DNA from: JBNAVJ01 sp049700455
GTDB lineage: Bacteria > Bacteroidota > Ignavibacteria > Tepidaquicellales > Tepidaquicellaceae
Direction of reading: 5' to 3'
Assembly: GCA_049700455.1 (NCBI GenBank)
Contig: JBNAVJ010000001.1
Coordinates: 558,001 to 622,000, forward strand
DNA length: 64,000 nt
The notes beneath the pieces are model-generated. The model ran no database searches and was not told the origin of the DNA. It was given only the letters and a program-made list of their open reading frames with translations. Both the position numbers and the translations under genes were made by a program. Below, one piece after another: positions 54,596-62,502 of this stretch (positions within the stretch are counted from its first letter, which is position 1; the number at the start of each line of letters is the position of its first letter).

Positions 54596-55567
54596 TTATG
54601 ATTCACGGTTATTGTATTGTTCATATGCGTTTATTATATCTCTAACAAGTCTATGTCTAACTACATCTGTTTTCTTAAAGTAAACGAATTCAATTCCTTT
54701 TATACCCTTTAGAATTTCTTGAACCTGTATAAGTCCCGACATTTCTCGATTAGGTAAGTCTATTTGTGTGTCATCTCCGGTAATAATAGCTCTTGAATCA
54801 GGTCCCAGTCTTGTAAGAAACATTTTCATTTGCATTGTTGTTGCGTTTTGAGCCTCGTCAAGAATTACAAAGGAATTATTTAAAGTTCTTCCCCTCATAT
54901 AAGCCAAAGGCACAATTTCTATTATGTCTTTTTCTAAATAGGAACGTAGTTTTTCATAAGGTAATATATCTTCAAGAGCATCATACAAGGGCTTCAAGTA
55001 TGGATCAATTTTTTCAGCCAGGTCCCCTGGTAAGAATCCCAAACTTTCACCTGCTTCAACAGCAGGTCTGGCTAATACAATTTTTTCAATTTCTTTGTTT
55101 TTCAAAGCAGTGACAGCGAAAGCAACAGCAAGATATGTTTTCCCTGTTCCTGCTGGTCCAATTGCGAAAACTATATCATTAGTTTTAACCTTTTGAAAAT
55201 ATTCAACTTGAGTTTTGGTTTTTGGTCTAATAAAGTCGTTTTTTTTAAAAAGTATAATGTTTTCAATGTCATTCTCAGAAATCCCGTAATGATTTTCGAA
55301 GTTTTTTTTGCTATCTAATACAAGGTCAATTACAAGGGTTACATCCCCTTTTGTTAAAGTACCCTGTCTATTTTGTAAAAAAATCAATTCGTTAAATATT
55401 CTTTCAATAAGTGGAATTTCACTTTCTTCGCCTTTAATAATCAAATTTTTACCTCTTACGACTATTACAGATTGAATTTTTTGCCTTATAAGCTCAAGAT
55501 TTTCGTCGTTAAAGCCGCAAAGGTTAGCTATATCAGGGCAATTATTTAATTCAATTATTTTTTCCGT
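54596..55567 (-). CDS. PhoH family ATPase, with apparent ACG start codon
   Basis: The protein has Walker A GPAGTGKT, ARPAVEAGESLGFLPGD, Walker B VILDEAQNATTMQMK and TGDDTQIDLP, diagnostic for PhoH proteins, which are RNA-associated ATPases. The first standard start codon, TTG at 55444, would remove about 40 residues that still read as PhoH: the frame continues upstream through LIIKGEE, VIVVRGKN, GFNDENLELI and EKIIELNNCP. The upstream reading stops being open at a TAA near 55600 with no ATG, GTG or TTG. A Shine-Dalgarno AGGGAG (55577-55582) sits 9 bases before ACG at 55565-55567, which would give a 323-residue protein of normal length. A sequencing error of ATG is an alternative. Confidence 0.85.
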   Translation of the reverse strand, partial: TEKIIELNNCPDIANLCGFNDENLELIRQKIQSVIVVRGKNLIIKGEESEIPLIERIFNELIFLQNRQGTLTKGDVTLVIDLVLDSKKNFENHYGISENDIENIILFKKNDFIRPKTKTQVEYFQKVKTNDIVFAIGPAGTGKTYLAVAFAVTALKNKEIEKIVLARPAVEAGESLGFLPGDLAEKIDPYLKPLYDALEDILPYEKLRSYLEKDIIEIVPLAYMRGRTLNNSFVILDEAQNATTMQMKMFLTRLGPDSRAIITGDDTQIDLPNREMSGLIQVQEILKGIKGIEFVYFKKTDVVRHRLVRDIINAYEQYNNRES

Positions 55568-55604
55568 TTTATACTTCTCCCTTTTTTTAGACGATGTAAA
55601 TTAA

Positions 55605-55638
55605 AAAAAGCCTTTATACAATAGTATAAAGGCTTTTT
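55605..55638. terminator. Strong intrinsic terminator after the LysM gene
   Basis: A perfect 15-bp stem (AAAAAGCCTTTATAC at 55605-55619 and its complement at 55624-55638) closes a 4-base AATA loop. On the minus strand the stem runs into a T-tract, so it should end transcription of the LysM gene at 55659. The symmetric flanks could also stop the other direction. Confidence 0.88.
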
Positions 55639-55658
55639 AGTACAAAAGAAATTATTAA

Positions 55659-56731
55659 TTACTTCTTCTTTTCTTCTTTCTTTACATCTTTCTTTTCTTC
55701 TTTCTTTACATCTTTCTTTTCTTCTTTCTTTACATCCTTCTTTTCTTCTTTCTTNNNNNNNNNNNNNNNNNNNNNNNNNNNNNNNNNNNNNNNNNNNNNN
55801 NNNNNNNNNNNNNNNNNNNNNNNNNNNNNNNNNNNNNNNNNNNNNNNNNNNNNNCTTTCTTTACATCTTTCTTTTCTTCTTTCTTTACATCCTTCTTTTC
55901 TTCTTTCTTAGTTTCTTTCTTTTCTTCTTTCTTTACATCCTTCTTTTCTTCTTTCTTAGTTTCTTTCTTTACATCTTTCTTTTCTTCAGTCTTTCCTTCT
56001 TCCTTTACAACTCTTTTCTTCATTGCTCTTTTCCACTTCTTAGCTTTTTCTAATCCTGACTTCTTCAAGGCATCAGTTAATTTAGGAACGCTTAGTACTT
56101 GTCCAGGATAGATAAGGTTAGGATTCTTTATAGTTTTCTTAACTTTTGGAGGAGCTGATACAACGCCTTTTTCATTGGCTTCCCAGAGAACAGGCCACAT
56201 TTTAGGATCATTGTAGATTTCTTTCTTGCCTGCAATCTTGTAGAGGCAGTCACCCTTTACGACAGTATAGCCAGCAGGCTTTTGTTCGACGATTTGCCAG
56301 CTGTCCAATCCTTGTTTTACTTTCTTCATTCTGTCTGCAAAGTCCGGATGGCATTTCAAATTGCTAGCAGCTAATTTCGCATATAGTGCTTCAGCATCTT
56401 CTTTCTTACCTTCCTTCTTGCTTACGATACCTTCAAGATGCTTGAGGTCTTTATTAAATTCATCATACTTTGCTTGGGGGACTAAGGTGTTGTATTCATT
56501 AGTTACCTTGGTCAATTCTGCATTCTTGTCGTTAAGTTGCTTTGTTAAAGCATCAATATCTTTTTGCAGAGCATCTTTCTTTGCTGTCAAATCAGCGATA
56601 TCCGCTTTAGCTTGTTCCATTCGTGCTTGCCAGGTGTCTCTATCCATTTCTTGTTCTTCCTGAGCGAAAGCTTTGGTAAAGAGGACCAAGGAGAAAGCGA
56701 ATAGGATTACTAAAAATTTATTGAGTTTCAT
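55659..56731 (-). CDS. LysM domain periplasmic protein with lysine/glutamate-rich repeat tail (interrupted by an assembly gap)
   Basis: The protein has a signal peptide (1-23, ending AFA), a coiled-coil region (about 35-110), and a LysM domain at about 154-216 (YTVVKGDCLYKIAGKK to IYPGQVLSVPKL), expected to bind peptidoglycan. A low-complexity tail of repeated EEKKDVKK and EEKKETKK units follows. A run of 100 N at 55755-55854 interrupts the tail, so its true length is unknown; the frame after the gap reads the same repeats to a stop at 55659-55661. A clear Shine-Dalgarno (AGGAG) precedes the ATG at 56731. It is in line with the small lipoprotein gene 48 bases upstream. Confidence 0.87.
55661..55988. 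repeat. 24-bp coding tandem repeat (Lys/Glu-rich), broken by the gap
   Basis: The plus strand shows repeated units of about 24 bases (for example tttcttctttctttacatct) encoding EEKKDVKK, with EEKKETKK variants at the upstream end. Copies lie on both sides of the N run, and the gap is probably a collapsed or unresolved part of the array. Repeat number may differ between strains. Confidence 0.9.
55755..55854. other. Assembly gap of 100 N
   Basis: Exactly 100 ambiguous bases lie inside the repeat array. A round 100 is the usual placeholder for a gap of unknown size, so coordinates to its right and the coding frame through it should not be trusted. The frame before and after the gap differ when 100 bases are counted. 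Confidence 0.98.
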
Positions 56732-56779
56732 CTTGTTTAATTCTCCTTTTAAAGGTTTTTAAAAAATTTTTTTAAAAAA

Positions 56780-57037
56780 TTACTTACAGTTTTTAACTGC
56801 ATCAATGAGTTTTTGTTTTGCTTTAATCTCATTGTCTTTTTGCTGAATTTGTTTTTGCAAATCAGCTTTCTTGTCTTCCATCTTCTTCACATCGTCTTTC
56901 AACGCTGCTACTTGATCCTCAAGACTTTTTAATTCTGCAAGTTCTTCGTCACTGAGTCCACCGCATCCCACAAGTAATGACCCGCTGATGAATGCGAATG
57001 TTACCAGCGTAATGAACATTTTTTTAATGTTTGCCAT
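56780..57037 (-). CDS. Small coiled-coil lipoprotein (Lpp-like layout)
   Basis: The 85-residue protein has a lipoprotein signal with lipobox LVGC (Cys25), then GGLSDEELAELKSLEDQ and a continuous heptad-rich, highly charged helix to the end (KNCK). The layout resembles Lpp, the abundant lipoprotein that ties the outer membrane to the wall, although no terminal Lys-Arg for cross-linking was found and the sequence is not a clear Lpp homologue. A strong Shine-Dalgarno (AGGAGG) and near-consensus promoter suggest high expression. The LysM gene follows 48 bases downstream. Confidence 0.8.
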   Translation of the reverse strand: MANIKKMFITLVTFAFISGSLLVGCGGLSDEELAELKSLEDQVAALKDDVKKMEDKKADLQKQIQQKDNEIKAKQKLIDAVKNCK

Positions 57038-57095
57038 TTAATACCTCCTGTATTTTTGGCTTTGGTTTATAAAAAAATAGTTAATTAACAGTTCA

Positions 57096-57124
57096 AAAAT
57101 ATATATAAAAAACCAATTTGTCAA
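57096..57124 (-). promoter_or_regulatory. Near-consensus promoter of the lipoprotein-LysM unit
   Basis: On the minus strand TTGACA (57119-57124) is followed after exactly 17 bases by TATTTT (57096-57101). The predicted start near 57089 leaves about 52 bases of leader before the ATG, with AGGAGG just upstream of it. This is one of the best matches to the sigma-70 consensus in the window. Confidence 0.72.
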
Positions 57125-57218
57125 GTCCAAAATTCTAAAAAAGTAGACACCCCTTAAAAATAAGCTAAATTCTTAAAGTTTTACCTAAAAAAAGTGTACT
57201 ATTTATTATACAGCATAT

Positions 57219-58799
57219 CTATTCCCATTCTATTGTTGAGGGAGGTTTTGAACTGATGTCGTAAACTACCCTATTTATACCTTTAACGTTGTTGATAATT
57301 TGGTTTGATATTTCCGAAAAGAAGCTTTTTTGAAAATAATAAAAATCTGCTGTCATTCCGTCTTGTGAAGTTACTGCTCGGAGTGCGACAACATTCTCGT
57401 AGCTTCTTTCATCTCCCATTACTCCTACTGTCTTAATAGGAAGAAGCACAGCAAACGCTTGCCATATCTTGTTATAAAGTTTATGTTTATGTAAACCTTT
57501 AATAAAAATATCATCTACTTCTTTCAAAATAGAGAGCTTATTTTTATCAATATCCCCGATTATCCTTACGGCCAATCCCGGTCCCGGAAAAGGGTGTCTT
57601 TTAAGAAACTTCTGTGGTATTCCAAGTTGAACACCTATTCTTCTGACTTCATCTTTGAAAAGTTCCCTTAATGGTTCAACAATTTTTAATTTCATTTTAT
57701 CAGGTAACCCCCCAACATTATGGTGGGATTTTATGGAAGCAGCAGGACCTTTAGTTTTTGCAGATTCAATTACGTCAGGATAGATAGTTCCCTGAATCAG
57801 AAACTGAATATTTTTATTTTGTTTTTTTAATATCTCAGCCTGTTGTTCGAAAACCTCGATAAAAGTTTTTCCAATAATCTTACGCTTTCTTTCCGGATCT
57901 ATAACATTTTTCAATCGTTTCAAAAATAACTCTGATGCATCAATAAATATTAACTTAAATCCAAATTTGTTTTTGAATAAATTAACAACTTCCAGACTTT
58001 CATTTTTTCTCAATAAACCGTTATCGATATGTATACAAATTAAATTTTTCTTTAAGGCACGGTATGAAAGAACGGCAGCAACGGAAGAATCTACGCCTCC
58101 ACTTAAAGCGCAAATTGCAAACTTATCTTTTACAGTGTCCTGGATTTCCTTAATTTTTGATTTTACAAAAGATTCAGGTTCAAATAAGTTTTTAGCTTTG
58201 CAAATTCTAAATACGAAATTCTTCAGAATTTTTGTTCCATATTCTGTATTTGTAACCTCAGGATGAAATTGTGTGGCATAAATTTGATTCTTGGGGTCTT
58301 CAAAAGAACTTATGACGTTATTATTACTTTGGGATGTTACTATTAATCTGTGAGATAACTCTTTAACTGTGTCTCCATGGCTCATCCAGGAGATAAATTT
58401 AGATTTAGTCCCTGCAAGCAGGCGCGAACTGGCAGTTCTAAAAATTTTTGTGTTACCATACTCTCTTGCAGTTGACTTTACTACTTTTCCTCCTGTTAAA
58501 ACGGCTAATAGATGTAAGCCATAACAAATTCCCAGTATGGGTATATGGAGATTTAAAATAAATTTGAAAACTTCTAATGATAGAAAAGGGGCTTCTTTAT
58601 CAGTAATAGTTGAAGGTCCTCCTGATAAAATTATTCCTATTACATTTTTATGAATGTTTTCATTTATTATATGCTGCTTTATATCAATGTAATACGGATG
58701 GATTTCACAATACACTTTCATATCACGAATTCTACGTGCAATTAGTTGTGTGTACTGAGAACCAAAATCAAGAATTAATATATAATCAACTTTCTTCAT
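57219..58799 (-). CDS. guaA: GMP synthase (glutamine-hydrolysing)
   Basis: GuaA turns XMP into GMP with glutamine and ATP. The 526-residue enzyme has an N-terminal class I glutaminase with nucleophile Cys92 in GICYGLH and the partners His179 and Glu181 in QFHPEV; an ATP-pyrophosphatase domain with SGGVDSS at 233-239; and a C-terminal dimerisation domain ending PPSTIEWE, the standard GuaA terminus. Everything is intact. Its ATG lies 14 bases inside the kinase gene upstream. Confidence 0.96.
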   Translation of the reverse strand: MKKVDYILILDFGSQYTQLIARRIRDMKVYCEIHPYYIDIKQHIINENIHKNVIGIILSGGPSTITDKEAPFLSLEVFKFILNLHIPILGICYGLHLLAVLTGGKVVKSTAREYGNTKIFRTASSRLLAGTKSKFISWMSHGDTVKELSHRLIVTSQSNNNVISSFEDPKNQIYATQFHPEVTNTEYGTKILKNFVFRICKAKNLFEPESFVKSKIKEIQDTVKDKFAICALSGGVDSSVAAVLSYRALKKNLICIHIDNGLLRKNESLEVVNLFKNKFGFKLIFIDASELFLKRLKNVIDPERKRKIIGKTFIEVFEQQAEILKKQNKNIQFLIQGTIYPDVIESAKTKGPAASIKSHHNVGGLPDKMKLKIVEPLRELFKDEVRRIGVQLGIPQKFLKRHPFPGPGLAVRIIGDIDKNKLSILKEVDDIFIKGLHKHKLYNKIWQAFAVLLPIKTVGVMGDERSYENVVALRAVTSQDGMTADFYYFQKSFFSEISNQIINNVKGINRVVYDISSKPPSTIEWE

Positions 58800-59709
58800 A
58801 AGGAAATTCTTTTTTTGCCATTTCTAAAGCTCCGAAAACAGGCTGATGTAATAATTGTATTATTTCAAATAAGGGATAGTTTTTTTTTAATTTAGCCTTA
58901 AAACTTCTTGAGAAGTAGTTTTCGCTTTCTACAAGGCTTCCAACTAAAGCAAGTTTAATTTTCTTAGTTTTCTTTGGAATTCTTGATAAAATTGCATCAA
59001 AATATTTCATAGCAGAGTCTATACTGCAATCTAAAATTTCGCGAGCAGTTTTATTACCCTTATCTGCGATTTTGATTATATGTTCTGCTAAAGAAGCTAC
59101 AGGAAAATTTTTTAGATATATCAATTCAATTAAATTTTCAGGAGTGAATCCAGTTATTTTACAAACAGTTGTGGTAAAAAAAGAAACATTCTTATTGTTT
59201 GATATAGTATCAAAATCATCAGTTATTTTTTGCAGAGCCAATTGTCCAATTTGATATCCGCTTCCTGCGTCACCAACAATTCTTCCCCATCCTCCTGCCT
59301 GCTGGATTTCGCCATTTATTTTCCCATAGAGGATAGAACCACTTCCACTGATAAAGATTAGTCCTTCTCCGTCATTATAAATTCCATAGTGAGCGATTTC
59401 AGTATCAGATGTTACTATAACATTTGCTATGTTTGTGGTTTTAATAATCTGTTCTTTTACCGTCTTTTTTAGTTTTTTGCTTCTGGCACCAGCAATTCCT
59501 ATACACAAGCCTTTGCAATGGTCGTTTGTGAGATGGAGCTTTTTTAACAAAGAGTTAAGCTTGTTAGATAAATTAATCGCAAAACTTTTAGCTCCAGCAG
59601 TTGGTAAGTGTGTTGCTCTTTTTGAAAATTCATAGGTTTTTGCTTTAACAGTTTCAATAAGGAACCTGCAGTTAGTAGCTCCAGAATCAATACCTATATA
59701 AAAATACAT
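58786..59709 (-). CDS. N-acetylglucosamine kinase-like protein (BadF/BadG/BcrA/BcrD ATPase family)
   Basis: From ATG 59709 (MYFYIGIDSG) the protein shows the ASKHA phosphate-1 motif GIDSGATNCRFLIE, the adenosine/phosphate-2 regions LIFISGSGSILYG and GGWGRIVGDAGSGYQIG, and a final LALVGSLVES. This is the pattern of eukaryotic-type GlcNAc kinases and their bacterial relatives, which recycle amino sugars from the wall. A five-residue longer start is in frame but does not add anything useful. Alternative substrates (glucosamine or muramyl sugars) are possible. Confidence 0.83.
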   Translation of the reverse strand: MYFYIGIDSGATNCRFLIETVKAKTYEFSKRATHLPTAGAKSFAINLSNKLNSLLKKLHLTNDHCKGLCIGIAGARSKKLKKTVKEQIIKTTNIANVIVTSDTEIAHYGIYNDGEGLIFISGSGSILYGKINGEIQQAGGWGRIVGDAGSGYQIGQLALQKITDDFDTISNNKNVSFFTTTVCKITGFTPENLIELIYLKNFPVASLAEHIIKIADKGNKTAREILDCSIDSAMKYFDAILSRIPKKTKKIKLALVGSLVESENYFSRSFKAKLKKNYPLFEIIQLLHQPVFGALEMAKKEFPYEES

Positions 59710-59776
59710 AACTAAAACTAACAAATTTTCTGTATTTATAAAATTGAATTGTTATTTTAAAAAAATAGTTTAGTAC

Positions 59777-59805
59777 TTGACATTTTTTTTTAATACTTCT
59801 ATATT
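59777..59805 (+). promoter_or_regulatory. Near-consensus sigma-70 promoter
   Basis: TTGACA at 59777-59782, a 17-base spacer and TATATT at 59800-59805. The ATG of the secreted-protein gene lies at 59823, so the leader would be short, about ten bases. It is divergent from the kinase gene. Confidence 0.75.
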
Positions 59806-59822
59806 TCTACAACTGAGGTGAG

Positions 59823-60245
59823 ATGAAAAGTTATATACAGGTAAGAAAATTAATACTGTTTATTTTAGTTTTAGCTACTTCGGGTGTGTTGTATGCGAGT
59901 GTAACATTACAATACTTTACTGCACGGGAAGTTAATGATGGAATATTAATTGAATGGAAAACTGGAGATGAAGGTGGTACAACGAGATTTGAAATTGAAA
60001 GGAGTGCAGTCAATCCTGATAATTTCATATTTTTAAAGTCAGTCAATGCTACAGGAAATAATTCTTATTATTCCTACCTTGATAATAGTGTTACACGAGC
60101 CAATAATTCATCTGTTATTTATTATTACAGGTTGAAATGTATTCAACAGAATGGAAGTTATGTATATTCAAATGTGATAACTGTAATTCATTCTGTATCC
60201 GGAATAAAAAATACCTGGGGTAGTATAAAAGCGATTTTTAGATAA
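59823..60245 (+). CDS. Small secreted protein with a fibronectin-III-like module
   Basis: The 140-residue protein has a signal peptide (about 1-26, ending LYAS), then VTLQYFTAREVNDGILIEWKT and TRFEIERSAVNPDNF, followed by YYYRLKCIQQNG and YVYSNVITV. This is the fibronectin-type module that usually stands just before a T9SS sorting domain in larger surface proteins. Here no sorting domain follows, only a short basic tail (SIKAIFR). It may be a free periplasmic or secreted protein, or a remnant of a larger gene. Expression from the strong promoter argues against a dead remnant. Confidence 0.6.
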   Translation: MKSYIQVRKLILFILVLATSGVLYASVTLQYFTAREVNDGILIEWKTGDEGGTTRFEIERSAVNPDNFIFLKSVNATGNNSYYSYLDNSVTRANNSSVIYYYRLKCIQQNGSYVYSNVITVIHSVSGIKNTWGSIKAIFR

Positions 60246-60285
60246 ATCCTATAAAATCATTCTTTAAAAACTAAAATAAACAGTT

Positions 60286-60507
60286 ATGGAACAAAACGTA
60301 GAACAAAAAGATTGGCTTACAACTTTACTCTTATGTATCTTCCTTGGAGTACTTGGAGTACATCGATTTTACACCGGACACATTGGAATAGGAATTGTAC
60401 AACTTCTAACGCTGGGGGGGTGTGGTATATGGAGCTTAATAGATCTTATTATGATTGCTACTGGTAAGTTTAAAGACGCAAATGGGAATCCTTTGTTAAG
60501 AAAATAG
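60286..60507 (+). CDS. TM2 domain-containing membrane protein
   Basis: The 73-residue protein has the TM2 arrangement: LLCIFLGVLGVHRFYTGH as the first helix and conserved loop, then IGIVQLLTLGGCGIWSLIDLIMI as the second helix. TM2 proteins are small, widespread and of unclear function. It starts 40 bases after the previous stop and is followed by a hairpin terminator. Confidence 0.85.
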   Translation: MEQNVEQKDWLTTLLLCIFLGVLGVHRFYTGHIGIGIVQLLTLGGCGIWSLIDLIMIATGKFKDANGNPLLRK

Positions 60508-60527
60508 TTTCATAGCTTTCAATTTCT

Positions 60528-60560
60528 GCGGTTGTTATTGGTAAAGTGACAACCGCTTTT
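60528..60560 (+). terminator. Rho-independent terminator after the TM2 gene
   Basis: GCGGTTGT (60528-60535) pairs with ACAACCGC (60549-60556) over a 13-base loop and is followed by TTTT at 60557-60560. It ends the secreted-protein/TM2 unit; the next gene starts 26 bases further on. Confidence 0.78.
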
Positions 60561-60585
60561 ATTAAACTAATCTAAAATTTACTTT

Positions 60586-60939
60586 ATGGCTGAAACAAAG
60601 CGTCACATAGAATTTACCCCGGAAGAAATTGAATCAGGTAAAATTATGGCATTTGTTGCCTATTTAATTTTTTTTGTTCCCCTTTTAACCGATGAAAGTA
60701 GAAAAAATAAGTTTGTAATGTTTCATACAGAGCAAGCAATAGTATTGGTAATTTGCAACATTATAGGTTTCCTGGCTGGAACAATTGGCTCTTTTATTAT
60801 CGTAGGCGCAGTTTTCTACCTTATCAATCTGTTTTGTTTTATATTATTAATTCTTGGCATAGTGAATGCCCTAAATGGAAAAGCCGAACCTTTACCTGTA
60901 ATTGGGCAGTTTGGAGAAAAATTGAATTTGGTCAAATAA
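60586..60939 (+). CDS. DUF4870/Tic20-like small membrane protein
   Basis: The 117-residue protein begins with a charged stretch (FTPEEIESGKIMAF), then three or four hydrophobic helices. The segment KNKFVMFHTEQAIVL matches the conserved loop of DUF4870-type proteins, and LILGIVNALNGKAEPLPVIG matches the terminus. Function of the family is unknown. It lies 6 bases before a DUF2752 gene. Confidence 0.75.
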   Translation: MAETKRHIEFTPEEIESGKIMAFVAYLIFFVPLLTDESRKNKFVMFHTEQAIVLVICNIIGFLAGTIGSFIIVGAVFYLINLFCFILLILGIVNALNGKAEPLPVIGQFGEKLNLVK

Positions 60940-60945
60940 TTTCAG

Positions 60946-61326
60946 GTGCAAGATAAGATTTTTCGGAAAAAGCTTACCTCAAGCTTGATACTTTTAACTT
61001 TTTTAGGAGGGGGGATATTTTTATATTTTATTGATCCTGATAATATACCGGTTACCGTTTGTGCTTTTAAATCAATAACCGGAAAACTTTGTCCCGGTTG
61101 TGGTGGGACCCATAGTTTACATTACTTTCTGCATTTAGAATTTACTAATGCTCTTAAAGCAAATGCTCTGGCTGTGTTTACTATTCCTATATTTAGTTAC
61201 ATTTTTTTAAGAAACTTTATATTTTTAATTCGAGGTAAAACTCTCCCTGAAATCCCTCTTGATAATTACATACTGTTGATAACTACATCGCTAATGTTGT
61301 TCTTCTGGATTTTCCGCAATATATAG
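60946..61326 (+). CDS. DUF2752 family membrane protein
   Basis: A 126-residue membrane protein with the DUF2752 signature KLCPGCGGTHSLHYFL (Cys49, Cys52 by count), helices near 12-28, 68-90 and 105-125, and the A..LKANALAVF block after the signature. The cysteine pair is conserved in the family and may bind metal. Start GTG 60946. Role unknown; it probably forms a unit with the DUF4870-like gene. Confidence 0.83.
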   Translation: MQDKIFRKKLTSSLILLTFLGGGIFLYFIDPDNIPVTVCAFKSITGKLCPGCGGTHSLHYFLHLEFTNALKANALAVFTIPIFSYIFLRNFIFLIRGKTLPEIPLDNYILLITTSLMLFFWIFRNI

Positions 61327-61390
61327 ATTACAAAAGGTATATTAATCAAAATTTGATTTAATTAAATTTTGTTAAGTATTAAGATACTTT

Positions 61391-62461
61391 ATGTTTCAAA
61401 AGTTAGAAGAAATAAAAAAACGTTTTCAGGAAATATCAAATCTCCTTTCTATTCCAGAAGTGGTGAATAATCAACCGGAGTTTCGAAAACTGTCAAAAGA
61501 GTATGCTGAACTTAATGAAGTTGTATCATTGTATGACCAGTATCAACAGTTGAAAACAGATCTTGAATCAAATAAAAAATTGCTTTATGAAACTCAAGAT
61601 GCAGAGCTAAAAGAGTTAGCAAAAGCAGAGATTGAAGAAGAAGAAAAGAAAATTGACAAACTCCAGGAAACTTTAAAAGAATTATTACTTCCTAAAGATC
61701 CTAATGATAGTAAAAATGTTATAATGGAAATCCGTGCAGGTACAGGTGGGGAAGAAGCTTCACTTTTTGCTGCTGAATTATACAGAATGTATGTTCGTTT
61801 CGCTGAAAAAATGGGCTGGAAGGTGGATCTTATAGATATTAGTGAAGCATCTATCCCTGGGGGAGTTAAGGAAGTAATAATAAATATAAGTGGTCTGAAT
61901 GTTTATAGTAGCTTAAAGTATGAAAGCGGTGTACATAGAGTACAGCGCGTTCCTAAAACCGAAGCAAACGGTAGAATACACACGTCAGCTGCTTCGGTTG
62001 CTGTACTGCCGGAAGCAGAAGATGTTGATGTTGAGATAGATGAAAACGATTTGCGAATTGATGTTTTTAGATCAGGTGGAGCTGGAGGGCAGAATGTAAA
62101 TAAAGTAGAAACCGCCATTAGAATTACCCATATTCCTACAGGAATTGTTGTGCAGTGTCAGGACGAAAGGTCCCAATTAAAAAACAAAATGAAAGCGTTA
62201 AAAGTATTACGTTCAAGACTATATGAATTGGAATTAGAAAAAAGGGATAAAGAAATAGTAGAAAAAAGACGACAAATGGTTAAATCTGGAGACAGAAGCG
62301 AAAAAATCAGGACATATAATTTCCCCCAGAATCGAGTAACAGATCATCGTATCGGGTTAACATTGTATAACCTTTCTGAAGTGATGGAAGGGGATTTATT
62401 TGAAATAATTAACAAGCTTAAAATAGCAGATAGATCTGCACAACTTGCTTCAACTGAATAA
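61391..62461 (+). CDS. prfA: Peptide chain release factor 1
   Basis: RF1 recognises UAA and UAG and releases the finished protein from the ribosome. The 356-residue protein has the GGQ peptidyl-hydrolysis motif at 232-234 and, before it, PKT at 188-190 in the position of the PxT anticodon-mimicking tripeptide, then the HTSAASVAVLPEAE region, which is the RF1 rather than RF2 version. Length is standard, with no frameshift. A weak 7-bp dyad (61344-61358) lies upstream but is of unknown meaning. Confidence 0.95.
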   Translation: MFQKLEEIKKRFQEISNLLSIPEVVNNQPEFRKLSKEYAELNEVVSLYDQYQQLKTDLESNKKLLYETQDAELKELAKAEIEEEEKKIDKLQETLKELLLPKDPNDSKNVIMEIRAGTGGEEASLFAAELYRMYVRFAEKMGWKVDLIDISEASIPGGVKEVIINISGLNVYSSLKYESGVHRVQRVPKTEANGRIHTSAASVAVLPEAEDVDVEIDENDLRIDVFRSGGAGGQNVNKVETAIRITHIPTGIVVQCQDERSQLKNKMKALKVLRSRLYELELEKRDKEIVEKRRQMVKSGDRSEKIRTYNFPQNRVTDHRIGLTLYNLSEVMEGDLFEIINKLKIADRSAQLASTE

Positions 62462-62502
62462 GTTTAATTATATGCAACTCTTTGTTCTCCTGCTCGTATA
62501 GA

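Noticed and set aside
55661..55988. Repeat array considered as a CRISPR
   Set aside because: Units are contiguous, coding and without variable spacers; they encode a Lys/Glu-rich tail.
61344..61358. AATCAAA-A-TTTGATT dyad before prfA as an FNR site
   Set aside because: It is the reverse arrangement of the FNR half-sites and very AT-rich; no support.
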